Source: Sporomusa sp. KB1 (GTDB lineage: Bacteria; Bacillota; Negativicutes; Sporomusales; Sporomusaceae). Taken from it: 64,000 nt of DNA. The position numbers and the translations under genes are program-made. The stretch spans positions 5,082,675 through 5,146,674 of the forward strand of contig NZ_VLKC01000002.1 in assembly GCF_007830295.1 (NCBI RefSeq), in the 5' to 3' direction. The notes below the pieces were generated by a model that was given only the letters and a program-made list of their open reading frames with translations, made no database searches and was not told where the DNA came from. This document shows, piece after piece, positions 26,143 through 34,896 of the stretch (position 1 is its first letter; each line of letters opens with the position of its first letter).

Positions 26143-26200
26143 ATAGTTCACCTCTTTATTTTTTTTATAGTATTTATCTGTTTTTCATCTTTTATGCTCA

Positions 26201-26434
26201 TTAAATCATCACAAATGCTAGTTGTATTCTTGTATCATATTGGCACACAGGACAGTATAGCAGATGCAAACAATAGTCCTCTGATGTAAAAGGCAGACAT
26301 TGAGTATCCATATACGGACTGTATGGTCCAAGATAGCTGTTGACAGCGCCACCATCAACTAGAGCGGCGCCACACTGAGGACACTTTGCTGTAATTTGCT
26401 GCAAGGCATTGCACAGCGGGCAAATCTTTTCCAT
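26201..26434 (-). CDS. Small zinc-ribbon protein (77 aa)
   Basis: The product starts MEKICPLCNALQQ and has CPQCGAALVDGG: two CxxC knuckles 13 residues apart, a zinc ribbon. A third pair, YCPVCQYDTR, lies near the C-terminus. There is no signal or membrane segment. GAGGTG before the ATG at 26434 supports the start. Its genomic position next to the DUF1540 gene suggests a shared metal- or redox-related setting, no more. Confidence 0.7.
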   Translation of the reverse strand: MEKICPLCNALQQITAKCPQCGAALVDGGAVNSYLGPYSPYMDTQCLPFTSEDYCLHLLYCPVCQYDTRIQLAFVMI

Positions 26435-26624
26435 ATGTTTCACCTCATTGAATTACATCTTGGTTAGTGTGCGCTTGCCGCGGATGATTCATCCTGGAAA
26501 ACAGGCAGTAAGACAGCTTTATCCTTTTTTACGAATACTACCTATAAAGAATTACATACACTACAATGGGAATTCGACAAAAATCCCAAAAAATTGAAAA
26601 TATTATATTGGATAGGTGATACAT

Positions 26625-28016
26625 ATGCCAAAAAATACCCCTCCTGACCTCAATATCCGTCCAAGAATTCTGTACCAAGTTGCCAAAGCTGCCTGGGAAG
26701 GAACATTATTTGAACGCAAAGGAGAAATCTGCCATTTATTACAGCGAGAATTTGCAGATAAAGCTACCCGTCGCCTTGTTGCCAATCAGATTCGCATCGC
26801 GATGGGACTGGAGCCTACCGATTCGGAAGAAGTCATCAATGAGTATGATGCAGAGGCGCTCATGGGCATAGGCAGCGAGCCTGTTGTTATTGCCAATCCA
26901 GAAGCTTGCGAAAATTGCCATAGTTTCTCCTGTGAAAAAGCCTGCCCGCTTGGCGCTATTACCCGTGACGAACTGGGACGACCCTCTATTGACAGAACCA
27001 AATGCGCGAATGACGGCTATTGCATCAGCGCCTGTCAATTTGGTGCCTTAGCCGACAAATCCCAATTCGTCCCACTCATTAATCTCCTGCGTCAAAACTC
27101 TCATAAAGTGTATGCCTCTGTTGCCCCCGCTTTTGCCGGACAGTTTGGCTCTAAAGTAACTGCAGGAAAGCTGCGCAGCGCCTTGTTAAAATTAGGCTTT
27201 ACTGAAATGGTAGAAACGGCGTTATATGCTGACCTTATCACCATAAAAGAAGCCTTCGAGTATGATGATAAGGTCAAAAGCGAACATGATTTTTTAATCA
27301 CCAGTTGCTGCTGCCCTATCTGGATTAAGTTAATTGAAAATAAATTTCCTGACTTAATGGGCCACATATCGCCATCAGTATCGCCTATGATCGCCTCAGG
27401 GCGGTTAATCAAAGAACTTGAACCTGAGGCTAAGGTCGTTTTTATCGGCCCCTGTGTTGCTAAAAAGTCTGAAGCACAGCTACCTGATCTTAAAGGTGCT
27501 ATCGATTTTGTCTTGACCTTTCAGGAGCTTACAACGATCTTTGAAGCAGCTGCTATCACTCCCTCCGAGGAACCAGATGAAGAAAATCCGCTAGCTTCCT
27601 GGGGCGGTCGGGTCTATGCCCGTACAGGCGGCGTCAGCGACGCGGTTGGTACCACTTTGGAAAAATTAATTCCTCGCCGGGCTGAGCTGTTTAAGCCCAT
27701 TAAGGCAGACGGTATTCCTGACTGCACAAAACTATTAGAAGAAATCAAAGCAGGCAAACGGGAATTCAACTTTATCGAAGGTATGGCTTGTAGAGGTGGC
27801 TGCGTAGGTGGACCTGGCCGGCTTCTTCCCCCTGAAGAAGGCACCAACCATGTAAATGATTATGGTAATGCCGCTCCTGCGCATACTCCAGTCGAGAATC
27901 CGCAGATATATTCTACCCTGGCCAAGCTTGGTCATTACAACGGTATGCCCACCATGACTGGTACAAGTAAAATGGCGGCCATTCTGGCCCGAAAACTTGG
28001 TTCTGTTATAAAATAA
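26625..28016 (+). CDS. [FeFe]-hydrogenase-like iron-sulfur protein
   Basis: The 463-residue protein has an N-terminal helical part, then two [4Fe-4S] sites (CENCHSFSCEKACP and CANDGYCISAC, about residues 98-140) and a complete H-cluster domain. The three signature loops are TSCCCPIW (normally TSCCPGW), GPCVAKKSE (normally MPCTAKKFE) and MACRGGCVGGPG. All cluster cysteines are kept; the extra cysteine in the first loop recalls the less-studied group B hydrogenases such as CpIII of Clostridium pasteurianus. It could be a hydrogenase with a redox-tuned site or a sensory protein. It is transcribed alone, with AGGTGA before the ATG at 26625; no maturation genes are nearby. Confidence 0.85.
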   Translation: MPKNTPPDLNIRPRILYQVAKAAWEGTLFERKGEICHLLQREFADKATRRLVANQIRIAMGLEPTDSEEVINEYDAEALMGIGSEPVVIANPEACENCHSFSCEKACPLGAITRDELGRPSIDRTKCANDGYCISACQFGALADKSQFVPLINLLRQNSHKVYASVAPAFAGQFGSKVTAGKLRSALLKLGFTEMVETALYADLITIKEAFEYDDKVKSEHDFLITSCCCPIWIKLIENKFPDLMGHISPSVSPMIASGRLIKELEPEAKVVFIGPCVAKKSEAQLPDLKGAIDFVLTFQELTTIFEAAAITPSEEPDEENPLASWGGRVYARTGGVSDAVGTTLEKLIPRRAELFKPIKADGIPDCTKLLEEIKAGKREFNFIEGMACRGGCVGGPGRLLPPEEGTNHVNDYGNAAPAHTPVENPQIYSTLAKLGHYNGMPTMTGTSKMAAILARKLGSVIK

Positions 28017-28153
28017 TAATACATATTTTGGTTTTTGTGTCATGTATACAGTATTTTTTTTAAAATAATGCTGGTAAAAATGCTAATAACCGACTAAAAT
28101 TTAATTATTACGCATTTATTATCCTATGTTTTACTAAAATAAGGGGGATTTGC

Positions 28154-29503
28154 ATGACTACAAATAATCCAGTAAAAATAACAGAAACCATCCTGCGCGA
28201 TGGCCATCAATCACTGGCGGCTACACGGATGCGCACTTCAGACATGCTGCCTGTTTTGGAGCAACTAGACGAAATTGGCTATTTCTCGATTGAGGCCTGG
28301 GGCGGCGCTACCTTTGACAGCTGTCTGCGCTTCTTAAATGAAGATCCATGGGAGCGGCTGCGTACGCTTAAGAAGTATTTGAAAAAAACCCCCATTCAAA
28401 TGCTTTTACGCGGCCAAAATGTACTTGGCTACAATCACTATGCCGACGATGTTGTTCGCGAGTTTGTTAATCGTGCTGTTGACAACGGCGTAGGCGTAAT
28501 TCGCATTTTTGATGCGCTTAATGATGTCCGCAATATGGAAGTTTCCATGCGGGCTGCCAAAGCGGCTGGTGCTCATGTGCAAGGTGCCTTTGTTTACACG
28601 ATCAGCCCTTACCATAACAATGAGTCGTTCCTCAAGGTAGCCAAAGACCTTGTCAGTCTAGGCACTGATTCTATCTGCATTAAAGATATGGCCGGCTTAC
28701 TCGCTCCCTACAAAGCATATGAGCTTATCAAGACTCTTAAAGCCGAAATTAATGTTCCTATTCACCTGCACACCCATTACACCAGCGGCATGGCTTCGAT
28801 GACGTACTTAAAGGCTATTGAGGCCGGTGTTGATATTATTGACTGTGCCCTGTCACCATTTGCCCTCGCTTCCTCTCAACCGCCTACTGAAGCCATGATT
28901 GCCACACTGGAAGGCAATGAGCGTGATACTTGTCTGAACAAAGAAAAACTTTTCCCAATTGCCGATCATTTTAGAGGGGTAAAAAAAGAGCTTGCTGAAA
29001 CTTTCCATCTTAATACAAATATCGAAATTGATACTAAGGTATTGTCCTTCCAAATCCCCGGCGGCATGCTCTCTAATCTCTTGAACCAGATGAAGGAACA
29101 GGGTATGGCTGACAAATTCCCTGAACTTATCGTAGAAATGCCGAAAGTGCGGGCCGAACTGGGTTATCCGCCGCTGGTAACACCAACAAGCCAGATTGTC
29201 GGTTCCATGGCCGCCTTTAACGTTATGCTGGGCCGCTATAAGGTCGTACCCCGGGAAGTCAAAGACCTGGCCCGTGGCAAATATGGCCGCACGCCAGCCC
29301 CTATTGATCCTGCGTTTTTACAATCACTTATTGGTGATGATGAGGTTATTACCCACCGCCCGGCTGATGACATTAAGCCGCAAATGGCTGCGCTTCGCCA
29401 GGAGCTAGCTGAAAAAGGCTACCCAAATGCTTCTACCGAAGATGTACTGTCTTATGCCGTGTTCCCTGAAGTAGCGCTGAAGTTCTTTGAAAGTAACAGA
29501 TAA
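28154..29503 (+). CDS. Carboxyltransferase subunit (OadA / PycB / transcarboxylase 5S type)
   Basis: The 449-residue protein is the HMGL-like TIM-barrel carboxyltransferase: TETILRDGHQSLAATRM at residues 10-26 with the metal-binding Asp, IEAWGGATFD, CIKDMAGLL with the biotin-carboxylate lysine, and LHTHYTSGM with the two metal-binding histidines. It has no C-terminal biotinyl domain, and no biotin carrier gene is next to it. It may be the alpha subunit of oxaloacetate decarboxylase, pyruvate carboxylase subunit B or a methylmalonyl-CoA:pyruvate transcarboxylase. The substrate pair cannot be decided from the sequence alone. Confidence 0.88.
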   Translation: MTTNNPVKITETILRDGHQSLAATRMRTSDMLPVLEQLDEIGYFSIEAWGGATFDSCLRFLNEDPWERLRTLKKYLKKTPIQMLLRGQNVLGYNHYADDVVREFVNRAVDNGVGVIRIFDALNDVRNMEVSMRAAKAAGAHVQGAFVYTISPYHNNESFLKVAKDLVSLGTDSICIKDMAGLLAPYKAYELIKTLKAEINVPIHLHTHYTSGMASMTYLKAIEAGVDIIDCALSPFALASSQPPTEAMIATLEGNERDTCLNKEKLFPIADHFRGVKKELAETFHLNTNIEIDTKVLSFQIPGGMLSNLLNQMKEQGMADKFPELIVEMPKVRAELGYPPLVTPTSQIVGSMAAFNVMLGRYKVVPREVKDLARGKYGRTPAPIDPAFLQSLIGDDEVITHRPADDIKPQMAALRQELAEKGYPNASTEDVLSYAVFPEVALKFFESNR

Positions 29504-29569
29504 GTAAAAATAGAAAAGACCCTGCCACTTTGAAGACGGACAGGGTCTTTTCTATTTTTACTTTTTTTC
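29503..29569. terminator. Bidirectional terminator
   Basis: A 22-bp perfect stem (outer AGTAAAAATAG, inner AAGACCCTG) with a 16-base loop and T runs on both sides lies between the convergent carboxyltransferase and nucleoside kinase genes. Confidence 0.9.
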
Positions 29570-31222
29570 GAAACAGGACTTACCGATAAACTCGCGCAGT
29601 ATAGAATTAGGGGGAATTTCATCATCTTCCACTGAATCAAAGTACACCAGAAAATTTAGTAACCGCCGTGCTTCAGAATACTCAGGATCTTGGCTGGTGA
29701 TTTTTTGCAAAAGCGGCTCAGCATATTTTTTAAGCACCGCCAATTCATAAATAAGAGCTGAATTAAACATGAGATCAGCTTGTTCCTGGAAAGGAAAAAT
29801 ATTGCGTTCCTCACCACGCCGCACAGAATTCCACATCTTTAGTGTCATCAGCGCATCATGTGAGCGAAATTCGCTGTCACGAACAATCCTGCGAATAAGA
29901 CGGGCATCGGTTGTCGGGATACGGTTATGACTGTCTATGGATAATTGTGTTAACGCACTAATATATATCTTTATTTTACAGTGACGGGGAACAGCACTTG
30001 TCAGGCGTTCATTTAAGCCATGAATACCTTCAATGATCAGCGGTTGACCTTTATCCACTTTAATCCGGTGCCCCCGGTGCTCCCGCTGCCCTGTCTTAAA
30101 GTTATAGGTAGGCATCTCCACTTCTTCTCCAGCTAAAATCCGGGCCAAATGAGAGTTGAACAATTGCAGGTCTATGGCTTCAATAGCCTCAAAATCATAG
30201 GCTCCCGTTTTATCAATCGGTGTCTTATCTCGATCAACAAAGTAGTCATCCAGGGAAATAGGTACAGGCCACACACCATTAACCCGTAGTTGAATATTAA
30301 GCCGTTGGGCAAAGGTTGTTTTACCGGAAGAAGAAGGTCCAGCTACCAAGATTACTCGCACATCGTTATGATGGGAAGCTGCAAAATCAGCAATCTGGGC
30401 AATTTTTTTCTCATGCAGTGCTTCGGCTACCCGGATAATATCGCTAAGCCCTCCCGCTTTCGTACACTCATTAAGAGTAGCCACATACCCGCACCGCAAG
30501 ATCTTGCCCCACTCCTCGGCTTCCTGTAATACCTTAAACAACTTTGGATTCTCAATAAACTGTGGCAGTTTATTAGGATTTTCCTGTTCAGGGAGTCGCA
30601 GAATAATTCCTGGCGGATAATTTCTGAGCTCAAACACCTGCAAATAGCCTGTGGATGGTGTCATCGTCCCGTATAAATAGTCGTAAATCTGTCCACAATA
30701 GTAAATGTTTACCTTTTCTCTGTTAAGCTGCTCTAACAGACTGACCTTTTCCTTGCGTCCAGCTGCCTTAAATAATTCTATTGCCTCAGTTTTGAGCAGT
30801 GTTTTGCGGATAATGGGACGATCTTCAACTATAATTTGCCGCATCTGCTGCTCAAGTTGAGTAATATCCTCAGGCGTTACATCCCGCCCATGGTGCAACT
30901 CACAATATAAGCCTTTACTTAAAGAATGCTCCACTGTCACTTCACAACCGGGAAACAATTCTTGCGCAGCGACAATCATAACCAGCGTTATGCTGCGCTG
31001 ATAAACCTTCATCCCATCACTGCTGCGAAGATCGATAAAGTCTACCCTACTATCTTGCTCTAACACACTTTGCAAATCTTTAATTTCGTTATTCACTTTG
31101 GCAGCCACTACTGGTGTAGTATACCTATGCGCAGCATCCCGGCTAAGTTCCAGCAGCGTAACACCTTTAGCATACTCACCCGTATGGCCGTTAGAAAACG
31201 TAATACGAATTTTCGCTGACAT
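29558..31222 (-). CDS. Uridine-kinase-like protein with TGS/ThrRS-like N-terminus
   Basis: The 554-residue protein begins with a TGS domain (GEYAKGVTLLELSRDAA) and a second region similar to the ThrRS editing domain (SLSKGLYCELHHGRDVTPED). The C-terminal half is a P-loop nucleoside kinase: Walker A VAGPSSSGKTTFAQRL near residue 300, the SLDDYFVDRDKTP lid motif and a GIHGLNERL segment, as in uridine kinase. This domain union is known in Firmicutes and is usually annotated as a nucleoside kinase; its true substrate is not certain. The TGS domain suggests control by a ligand or by RNA. It is monocistronic. Confidence 0.87.
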   Translation of the reverse strand: MSAKIRITFSNGHTGEYAKGVTLLELSRDAAHRYTTPVVAAKVNNEIKDLQSVLEQDSRVDFIDLRSSDGMKVYQRSITLVMIVAAQELFPGCEVTVEHSLSKGLYCELHHGRDVTPEDITQLEQQMRQIIVEDRPIIRKTLLKTEAIELFKAAGRKEKVSLLEQLNREKVNIYYCGQIYDYLYGTMTPSTGYLQVFELRNYPPGIILRLPEQENPNKLPQFIENPKLFKVLQEAEEWGKILRCGYVATLNECTKAGGLSDIIRVAEALHEKKIAQIADFAASHHNDVRVILVAGPSSSGKTTFAQRLNIQLRVNGVWPVPISLDDYFVDRDKTPIDKTGAYDFEAIEAIDLQLFNSHLARILAGEEVEMPTYNFKTGQREHRGHRIKVDKGQPLIIEGIHGLNERLTSAVPRHCKIKIYISALTQLSIDSHNRIPTTDARLIRRIVRDSEFRSHDALMTLKMWNSVRRGEERNIFPFQEQADLMFNSALIYELAVLKKYAEPLLQKITSQDPEYSEARRLLNFLVYFDSVEDDEIPPNSILREFIGKSCFEKK

Positions 31223-31318
31223 AAAAAGGCCCCCCTATCAGGATATACTTTCTTACACTATATTTAATTTATTCAACCATATTCCTCTAATTCCTGCAGC
31301 TATTACCCCAAACTAAAC

Positions 31319-31374
31319 TAGACGTATACCGGAATCCATCCTCCCTACGGATAATGAATTCCAGTATACGTCTA
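31319..31374 (-). terminator. Hairpin downstream of the ModC-like gene
   Basis: TAGACGTATAC at 31319-31329 pairs with GTATACGTCTA at 31364-31374, with an inner GGAAT/ATTCC pair. It lies 31 bases after the ModC-like stop codon; a T run is lacking, so the terminator role is tentative. Confidence 0.55.
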
Positions 31375-31404
31375 ATCACACTTGGTAGATTCATCACGTT
31401 CCTG

Positions 31405-32088
31405 TTACCCAATACTTTGACACTGAAGAAACTCACTTGACCGCAAAGCAGAGTTGACCATTTGTCTGCCTTTCTCCAAAAATAAGAATTGATCTCCTAA
31501 CGCCTTGGCCTCTGAAAGATCATGGGTTACAAGAACAAAAGGAATATTCCAGATTTGTTGAATTTTTTTCAGTTCTGACTGTAATTCAAGCCGTGTATCA
31601 CTATCAAGCGCTGACAAAGGTTCGTCCAGCAATAAAATAGCCGGCTCGGCCATCAGGGCACGCGCAAGAGCAACACGTTGCTTCTCCCCTCCTGATAACC
31701 TATCAATGAACCGCGTTGTCAGATGTTCTATACGCAGCAGCCCCAGCAGTCTTTCATAAAGTTCCTGCGACTTATTATCATATTGTTTAACACCATACCA
31801 TATGTTTTCTCTTACATTCATATGGGGAAATAAGGCAAATTCCTGAAACATATATCCCACACGCCGAAATTGCGGTGGTACGAATGTTCTGTCCGTGGAA
31901 GAGAACAAAATGCGTTCATTATGAATAATGGTTCCTTCATCTGGGCGCAAAAGACCGGCAATCGCGCGTAAGATGGTTGTCTTACCTGCGCCCGAATGAC
32001 CAAACAAAACCAAAATACTATCTTCAACAGTAAACTCAATGTTCAGCGTAAAATCTGCTAATCTTTTCTTTATCGTTACTTGCAGCAC
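31405..32088 (-). CDS. ABC transporter ATPase, molybdate/tungstate type (ModC/WtpC-like)
   Basis: The 227-residue ATPase has Walker A LFGHSGAGKTTILRAIAGLL, Q loop MFQEFALFPHMNVREN, signature LSGGEKQRVALARALM and Walker B LLLDEPLSALD. The loop RRVGYMFQEFALFPHM is that of ModC/CysA-type importers. The usual C-terminal molybdate-binding MOP domain is missing. No permease or binding protein gene is adjacent, so the ATPase must serve components coded elsewhere, or it is a leftover. The neighbouring divergent regulator has a periplasmic-binding-protein-like domain, which supports an oxyanion link. Confidence 0.82.
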   Translation of the reverse strand: MLQVTIKKRLADFTLNIEFTVEDSILVLFGHSGAGKTTILRAIAGLLRPDEGTIIHNERILFSSTDRTFVPPQFRRVGYMFQEFALFPHMNVRENIWYGVKQYDNKSQELYERLLGLLRIEHLTTRFIDRLSGGEKQRVALARALMAEPAILLLDEPLSALDSDTRLELQSELKKIQQIWNIPFVLVTHDLSEAKALGDQFLFLEKGRQMVNSALRSSEFLQCQSIG

Positions 32089-32369
32089 TTAGAACACACC
32101 CTTTACTGATTCTCCTAATATCATACCGTTTAGACCAACCAATAAGCGAAAAAGCAGCTTGCTGCTGGGTTTACGCTTGCTGCTGGTTTGGTGCCAACTG
32201 TTAGACAATACGCTCTTGACTGGCGTCTGAAACAATAGCAATAATTAAAATAAATATAAACTAACAAAACATAACATAATCCCTATGGTATTATTATAAT
32301 ATTTGTTGTATGATATTGGCAAGAGCTTGTTAATAAATTATTACAACTTTTTTATTGAGGTGCATACTT

Positions 32370-33308
32370 ATGAGTGATACAACTGCTTACACCCCCGAAG
32401 AGGTCGCTAAGATCCTGAAAATTTCTCGTTTCACTGTCTATGAAATGATTAAGCGTGGCGATCTTGCAGCCTATCATATTGGACGGAAAGTCCGTGTCGA
32501 AGCACCGGATTTAGAAGTCTATATCCAAAGATCAAAGAGGAACAATATGCTTACCAAACAAAGCGCTGCCCAACCGCCAACAGATGACCCTGCTCCAGAA
32601 CCCGACAGTTTTATTATCTGCGGGCAAGATATTGTGCTTGATATTCTGATACGGCACCTAGAAAAAGCCCTGCCTCACGTCCGCTGTTTTCGTAATTACT
32701 CTGGCAGCATCGACGGCTTATTAGCCCTTTATCGCGGGACTGCTAATATCGCTACTGCCCATTTGTGGGATAGCGACACTGATACGTACAATACTCCTTA
32801 TGTACGTAGGTTTTTACCAGGACACCGGACGCAGGTCTACAATCTGGCCTATCGCAACACCGGTTTCTATGTTGCTAAAGGCAATCCGAAAAACATCAAC
32901 AATTGGCAGGACTTAACCCGGCCTGACATAACACTTATCAACCGGGAACGAGGTTCCGGTTCAAGGGTCTTACTCGACGAAATGCTTCACGTTCTTGATA
33001 TTGATTATCATCAGATCAAAGGCTACTCCAAAGAAGAAATGAGCCATTTGGCAGTCGCAAGCTGTATTGCCAGAGGCGAAGCCGATGTAGGTATCGGCAT
33101 TGAAAAAGCCGCATTACAAGTAAATGATATTGAATTTATTTTTCAGAAAAAAGAGCGTTATGACCTTGTCCTTCGCAAGGAAGATATCGATAAACCACAT
33201 TTTCAAGCTCTGCTGGACGTTATTCGTTCCGATACATTCCGTAACGAAGTGAGCGGCATGGGCGGTTATGATCTGTCCCAAACCGGTCAACTTATGGGCA
33301 ATAGCTAA
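32370..33308 (+). CDS. HTH (excisionase-type) fused to a substrate-binding-protein domain
   Basis: The 312-residue protein starts with a MerR/excisionase-like HTH (YTPEEVAKILKISRFTVYEM...HIGRKVRVE, residues 5-50), followed after a linker by a domain like the PBP-type molybdate/tungstate binders: GSIDGLLALYRGTANIATAH, NRERGSGSRVLLDEML and ADVGIGIEKAA. There is no signal peptide, so it works in the cytoplasm as a ligand-sensing regulator. It is divergent from the ModC-like gene with 281 bp between, so it most likely controls that gene in response to molybdate or tungstate. GAGGTG lies before the ATG. Confidence 0.85.
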   Translation: MSDTTAYTPEEVAKILKISRFTVYEMIKRGDLAAYHIGRKVRVEAPDLEVYIQRSKRNNMLTKQSAAQPPTDDPAPEPDSFIICGQDIVLDILIRHLEKALPHVRCFRNYSGSIDGLLALYRGTANIATAHLWDSDTDTYNTPYVRRFLPGHRTQVYNLAYRNTGFYVAKGNPKNINNWQDLTRPDITLINRERGSGSRVLLDEMLHVLDIDYHQIKGYSKEEMSHLAVASCIARGEADVGIGIEKAALQVNDIEFIFQKKERYDLVLRKEDIDKPHFQALLDVIRSDTFRNEVSGMGGYDLSQTGQLMGNS

Positions 33309-33317
33309 AACAAATGC

Positions 33318-33356
33318 GGCCATCTTTCCCCCATACAATACCGGGGAAAGATGGCC
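33318..33356 (+). terminator. Hairpin after the HTH-PBP gene
   Basis: A 14-bp stem GGCCATCTTTCCCC/GGGGAAAGATGGCC with an 11-base loop begins 10 bases after the stop codon. No T run follows, so it may be a weak or Rho-aided terminator. Confidence 0.55.
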
Positions 33357-33391
33357 GTATGAAATTATTGCCAGTCTGTATACAGCGCTTA

Positions 33392-33565
33392 CTATAATCT
33401 TTTCAATAGCCGGTAAGCAAGTATTGGTATTGACGCTTTTCTTACCGCCAAGCGCATACCGAATAAAACAAGGAACATTGCTCCCAAAACATGCATCATC
33501 CAAAAACCGGTACGAGGAAATTCCAATGTAGTATTCTTAAGTAAGTTGCGGTGACCACAATTCAT
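33392..33565 (-). CDS. 57-residue single-span membrane protein
   Basis: A perfect AAGGAGG lies 10 bases before the ATG at 33565. The product starts MNCGHRNLLKNTTLEFPRTG and then has one hydrophobic span (FWMMHVLGAMFLVLFGMRL), ending in a basic tail. It lies 56 bp after the aminotransferase gene on the same strand. I do not recognise its family. Confidence 0.65.
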   Translation of the reverse strand: MNCGHRNLLKNTTLEFPRTGFWMMHVLGAMFLVLFGMRLAVRKASIPILAYRLLKRL

Positions 33566-33621
33566 GCGTATCAACCTCCTTCAGAAATAGTATTTCCCGC
33601 ACCTTACTTAGCAAACATGTT

Positions 33622-34869
33622 TTATTTATCCACGACAGCCATGGTCTGAGCCATTTTGGCTGCCATACCGGTAATTTTAAATGACGGCACAGCACATACA
33701 GCAATGCGAATACCCTTGGCAAGCGGTACAGCAAAAATATGGTCTTCATGTAGCTTATCGCACACAGCATCAGGATTCTTAGCCGGAACAGTTAAGAAGA
33801 AACCTGCGATATATGGCAACATGTGCAGATTAGCCGCTTTGGCCTCACGGACAAAGATGTCCGAACGGTCACGGATCATATTGTAATATTCATTGCGTTC
33901 CTTTTCCACTTGTGCCAATATGGCTTTATCGTTATAAATGGTCGCTAAGAGCCGCATACAACCGCGGTTGATATTAGACCAGGTAGCTCGGCTGGTAAAT
34001 TGGTTAATATCAGTAAATTCTTGGACGACATCCTTATTTTGGGAAATACTAATCATAGCACCGGTACGCTGCCCATACATAGTATACCCTTTGGACATAC
34101 TAAAGCCCAAAATGATAAGCAAATTATCCGGTAAATTGCCAAACTTCTTCATAAAGGTACGGCACGCATTCTTCTCACCTGCATAATCAATATAAGCTAT
34201 GTCCACTAGCAGAATCACGCGTTTGGATTGGTCTTTAGCCGCCGTTTTAAGAACCTCCAGCACGTTATCCCAGTCACTGTCGTTTAAGCTATAACCAGTA
34301 GGGTTATGGGCCGGAGTATTAATAATAGTCACTAAACTATCTTGTTTAGTCAAAAGTTCGTTGACTTTGCTTTCAAATGACTTACTATTGAAGTTTTGTT
34401 TTTCATCAAACAAAGTATATGTATCCAACTTGCGCAAGGCATCCTGGCATAATACCTTGTACGGGCCCCAGTACCAGTCAGAAGTTAGTAATGTATCACC
34501 AATCTCTGTATAATTCGCAATCGTGTGATGGATTACCCCTGAGCCACCAGACGTGGCTACCGCACTGGTATAAGCTTCAGGACGGTTATCACCAAAAGCT
34601 AAGGCCGTAGCAGCCTCTAAAAACTCAGGTAATCCAGCAATAGGTGCATAGTTAATGACTTCATTTATTGGTAGATTTCGATATACTTTTTCGACTGTAG
34701 GCAAACATACCAAAGCTTCCTTATCATCTAAAATTGCGCCAATAGTAGCGTTGACAACCTTATCTTTCCCATATTGAGCAGCATCCTTATTAGCTGCTGC
34801 TGAAGCTCCAAAGATTTTGTCAGTAGCAAATTTACCTTTTGCGTGTGTTGCGGCAAGACTTAATGTCAT
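33622..34869 (-). CDS. Class I/II aminotransferase (PLP-dependent)
   Basis: The 415-residue enzyme has the fold type I layout: INEVINYAPIAGLPEFLEA, a substrate loop SGGSGVIHHTIANY, NTPAHNPTGYSL with the conserved Asn, DIAYIDY with the PLP-binding Asp/Tyr and the lysine segment LGFSMSKGYTMYGQRTG that carries the Schiff-base Lys. The aspartate/aromatic aminotransferase class fits. The substrate is not determined by sequence. The start at 34869 follows GGGGGAGAG; a longer frame by 7 codons lies in the ribosome site. It follows asnS by 27 bp, so the two are probably co-transcribed. Confidence 0.88.
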   Translation of the reverse strand: MTLSLAATHAKGKFATDKIFGASAAANKDAAQYGKDKVVNATIGAILDDKEALVCLPTVEKVYRNLPINEVINYAPIAGLPEFLEAATALAFGDNRPEAYTSAVATSGGSGVIHHTIANYTEIGDTLLTSDWYWGPYKVLCQDALRKLDTYTLFDEKQNFNSKSFESKVNELLTKQDSLVTIINTPAHNPTGYSLNDSDWDNVLEVLKTAAKDQSKRVILLVDIAYIDYAGEKNACRTFMKKFGNLPDNLLIILGFSMSKGYTMYGQRTGAMISISQNKDVVQEFTDINQFTSRATWSNINRGCMRLLATIYNDKAILAQVEKERNEYYNMIRDRSDIFVREAKAANLHMLPYIAGFFLTVPAKNPDAVCDKLHEDHIFAVPLAKGIRIAVCAVPSFKITGMAAKMAQTMAVVDK

Positions 34870-34896
34870 GCTTCTCTCCCCCTGTTTCATTCTAAT

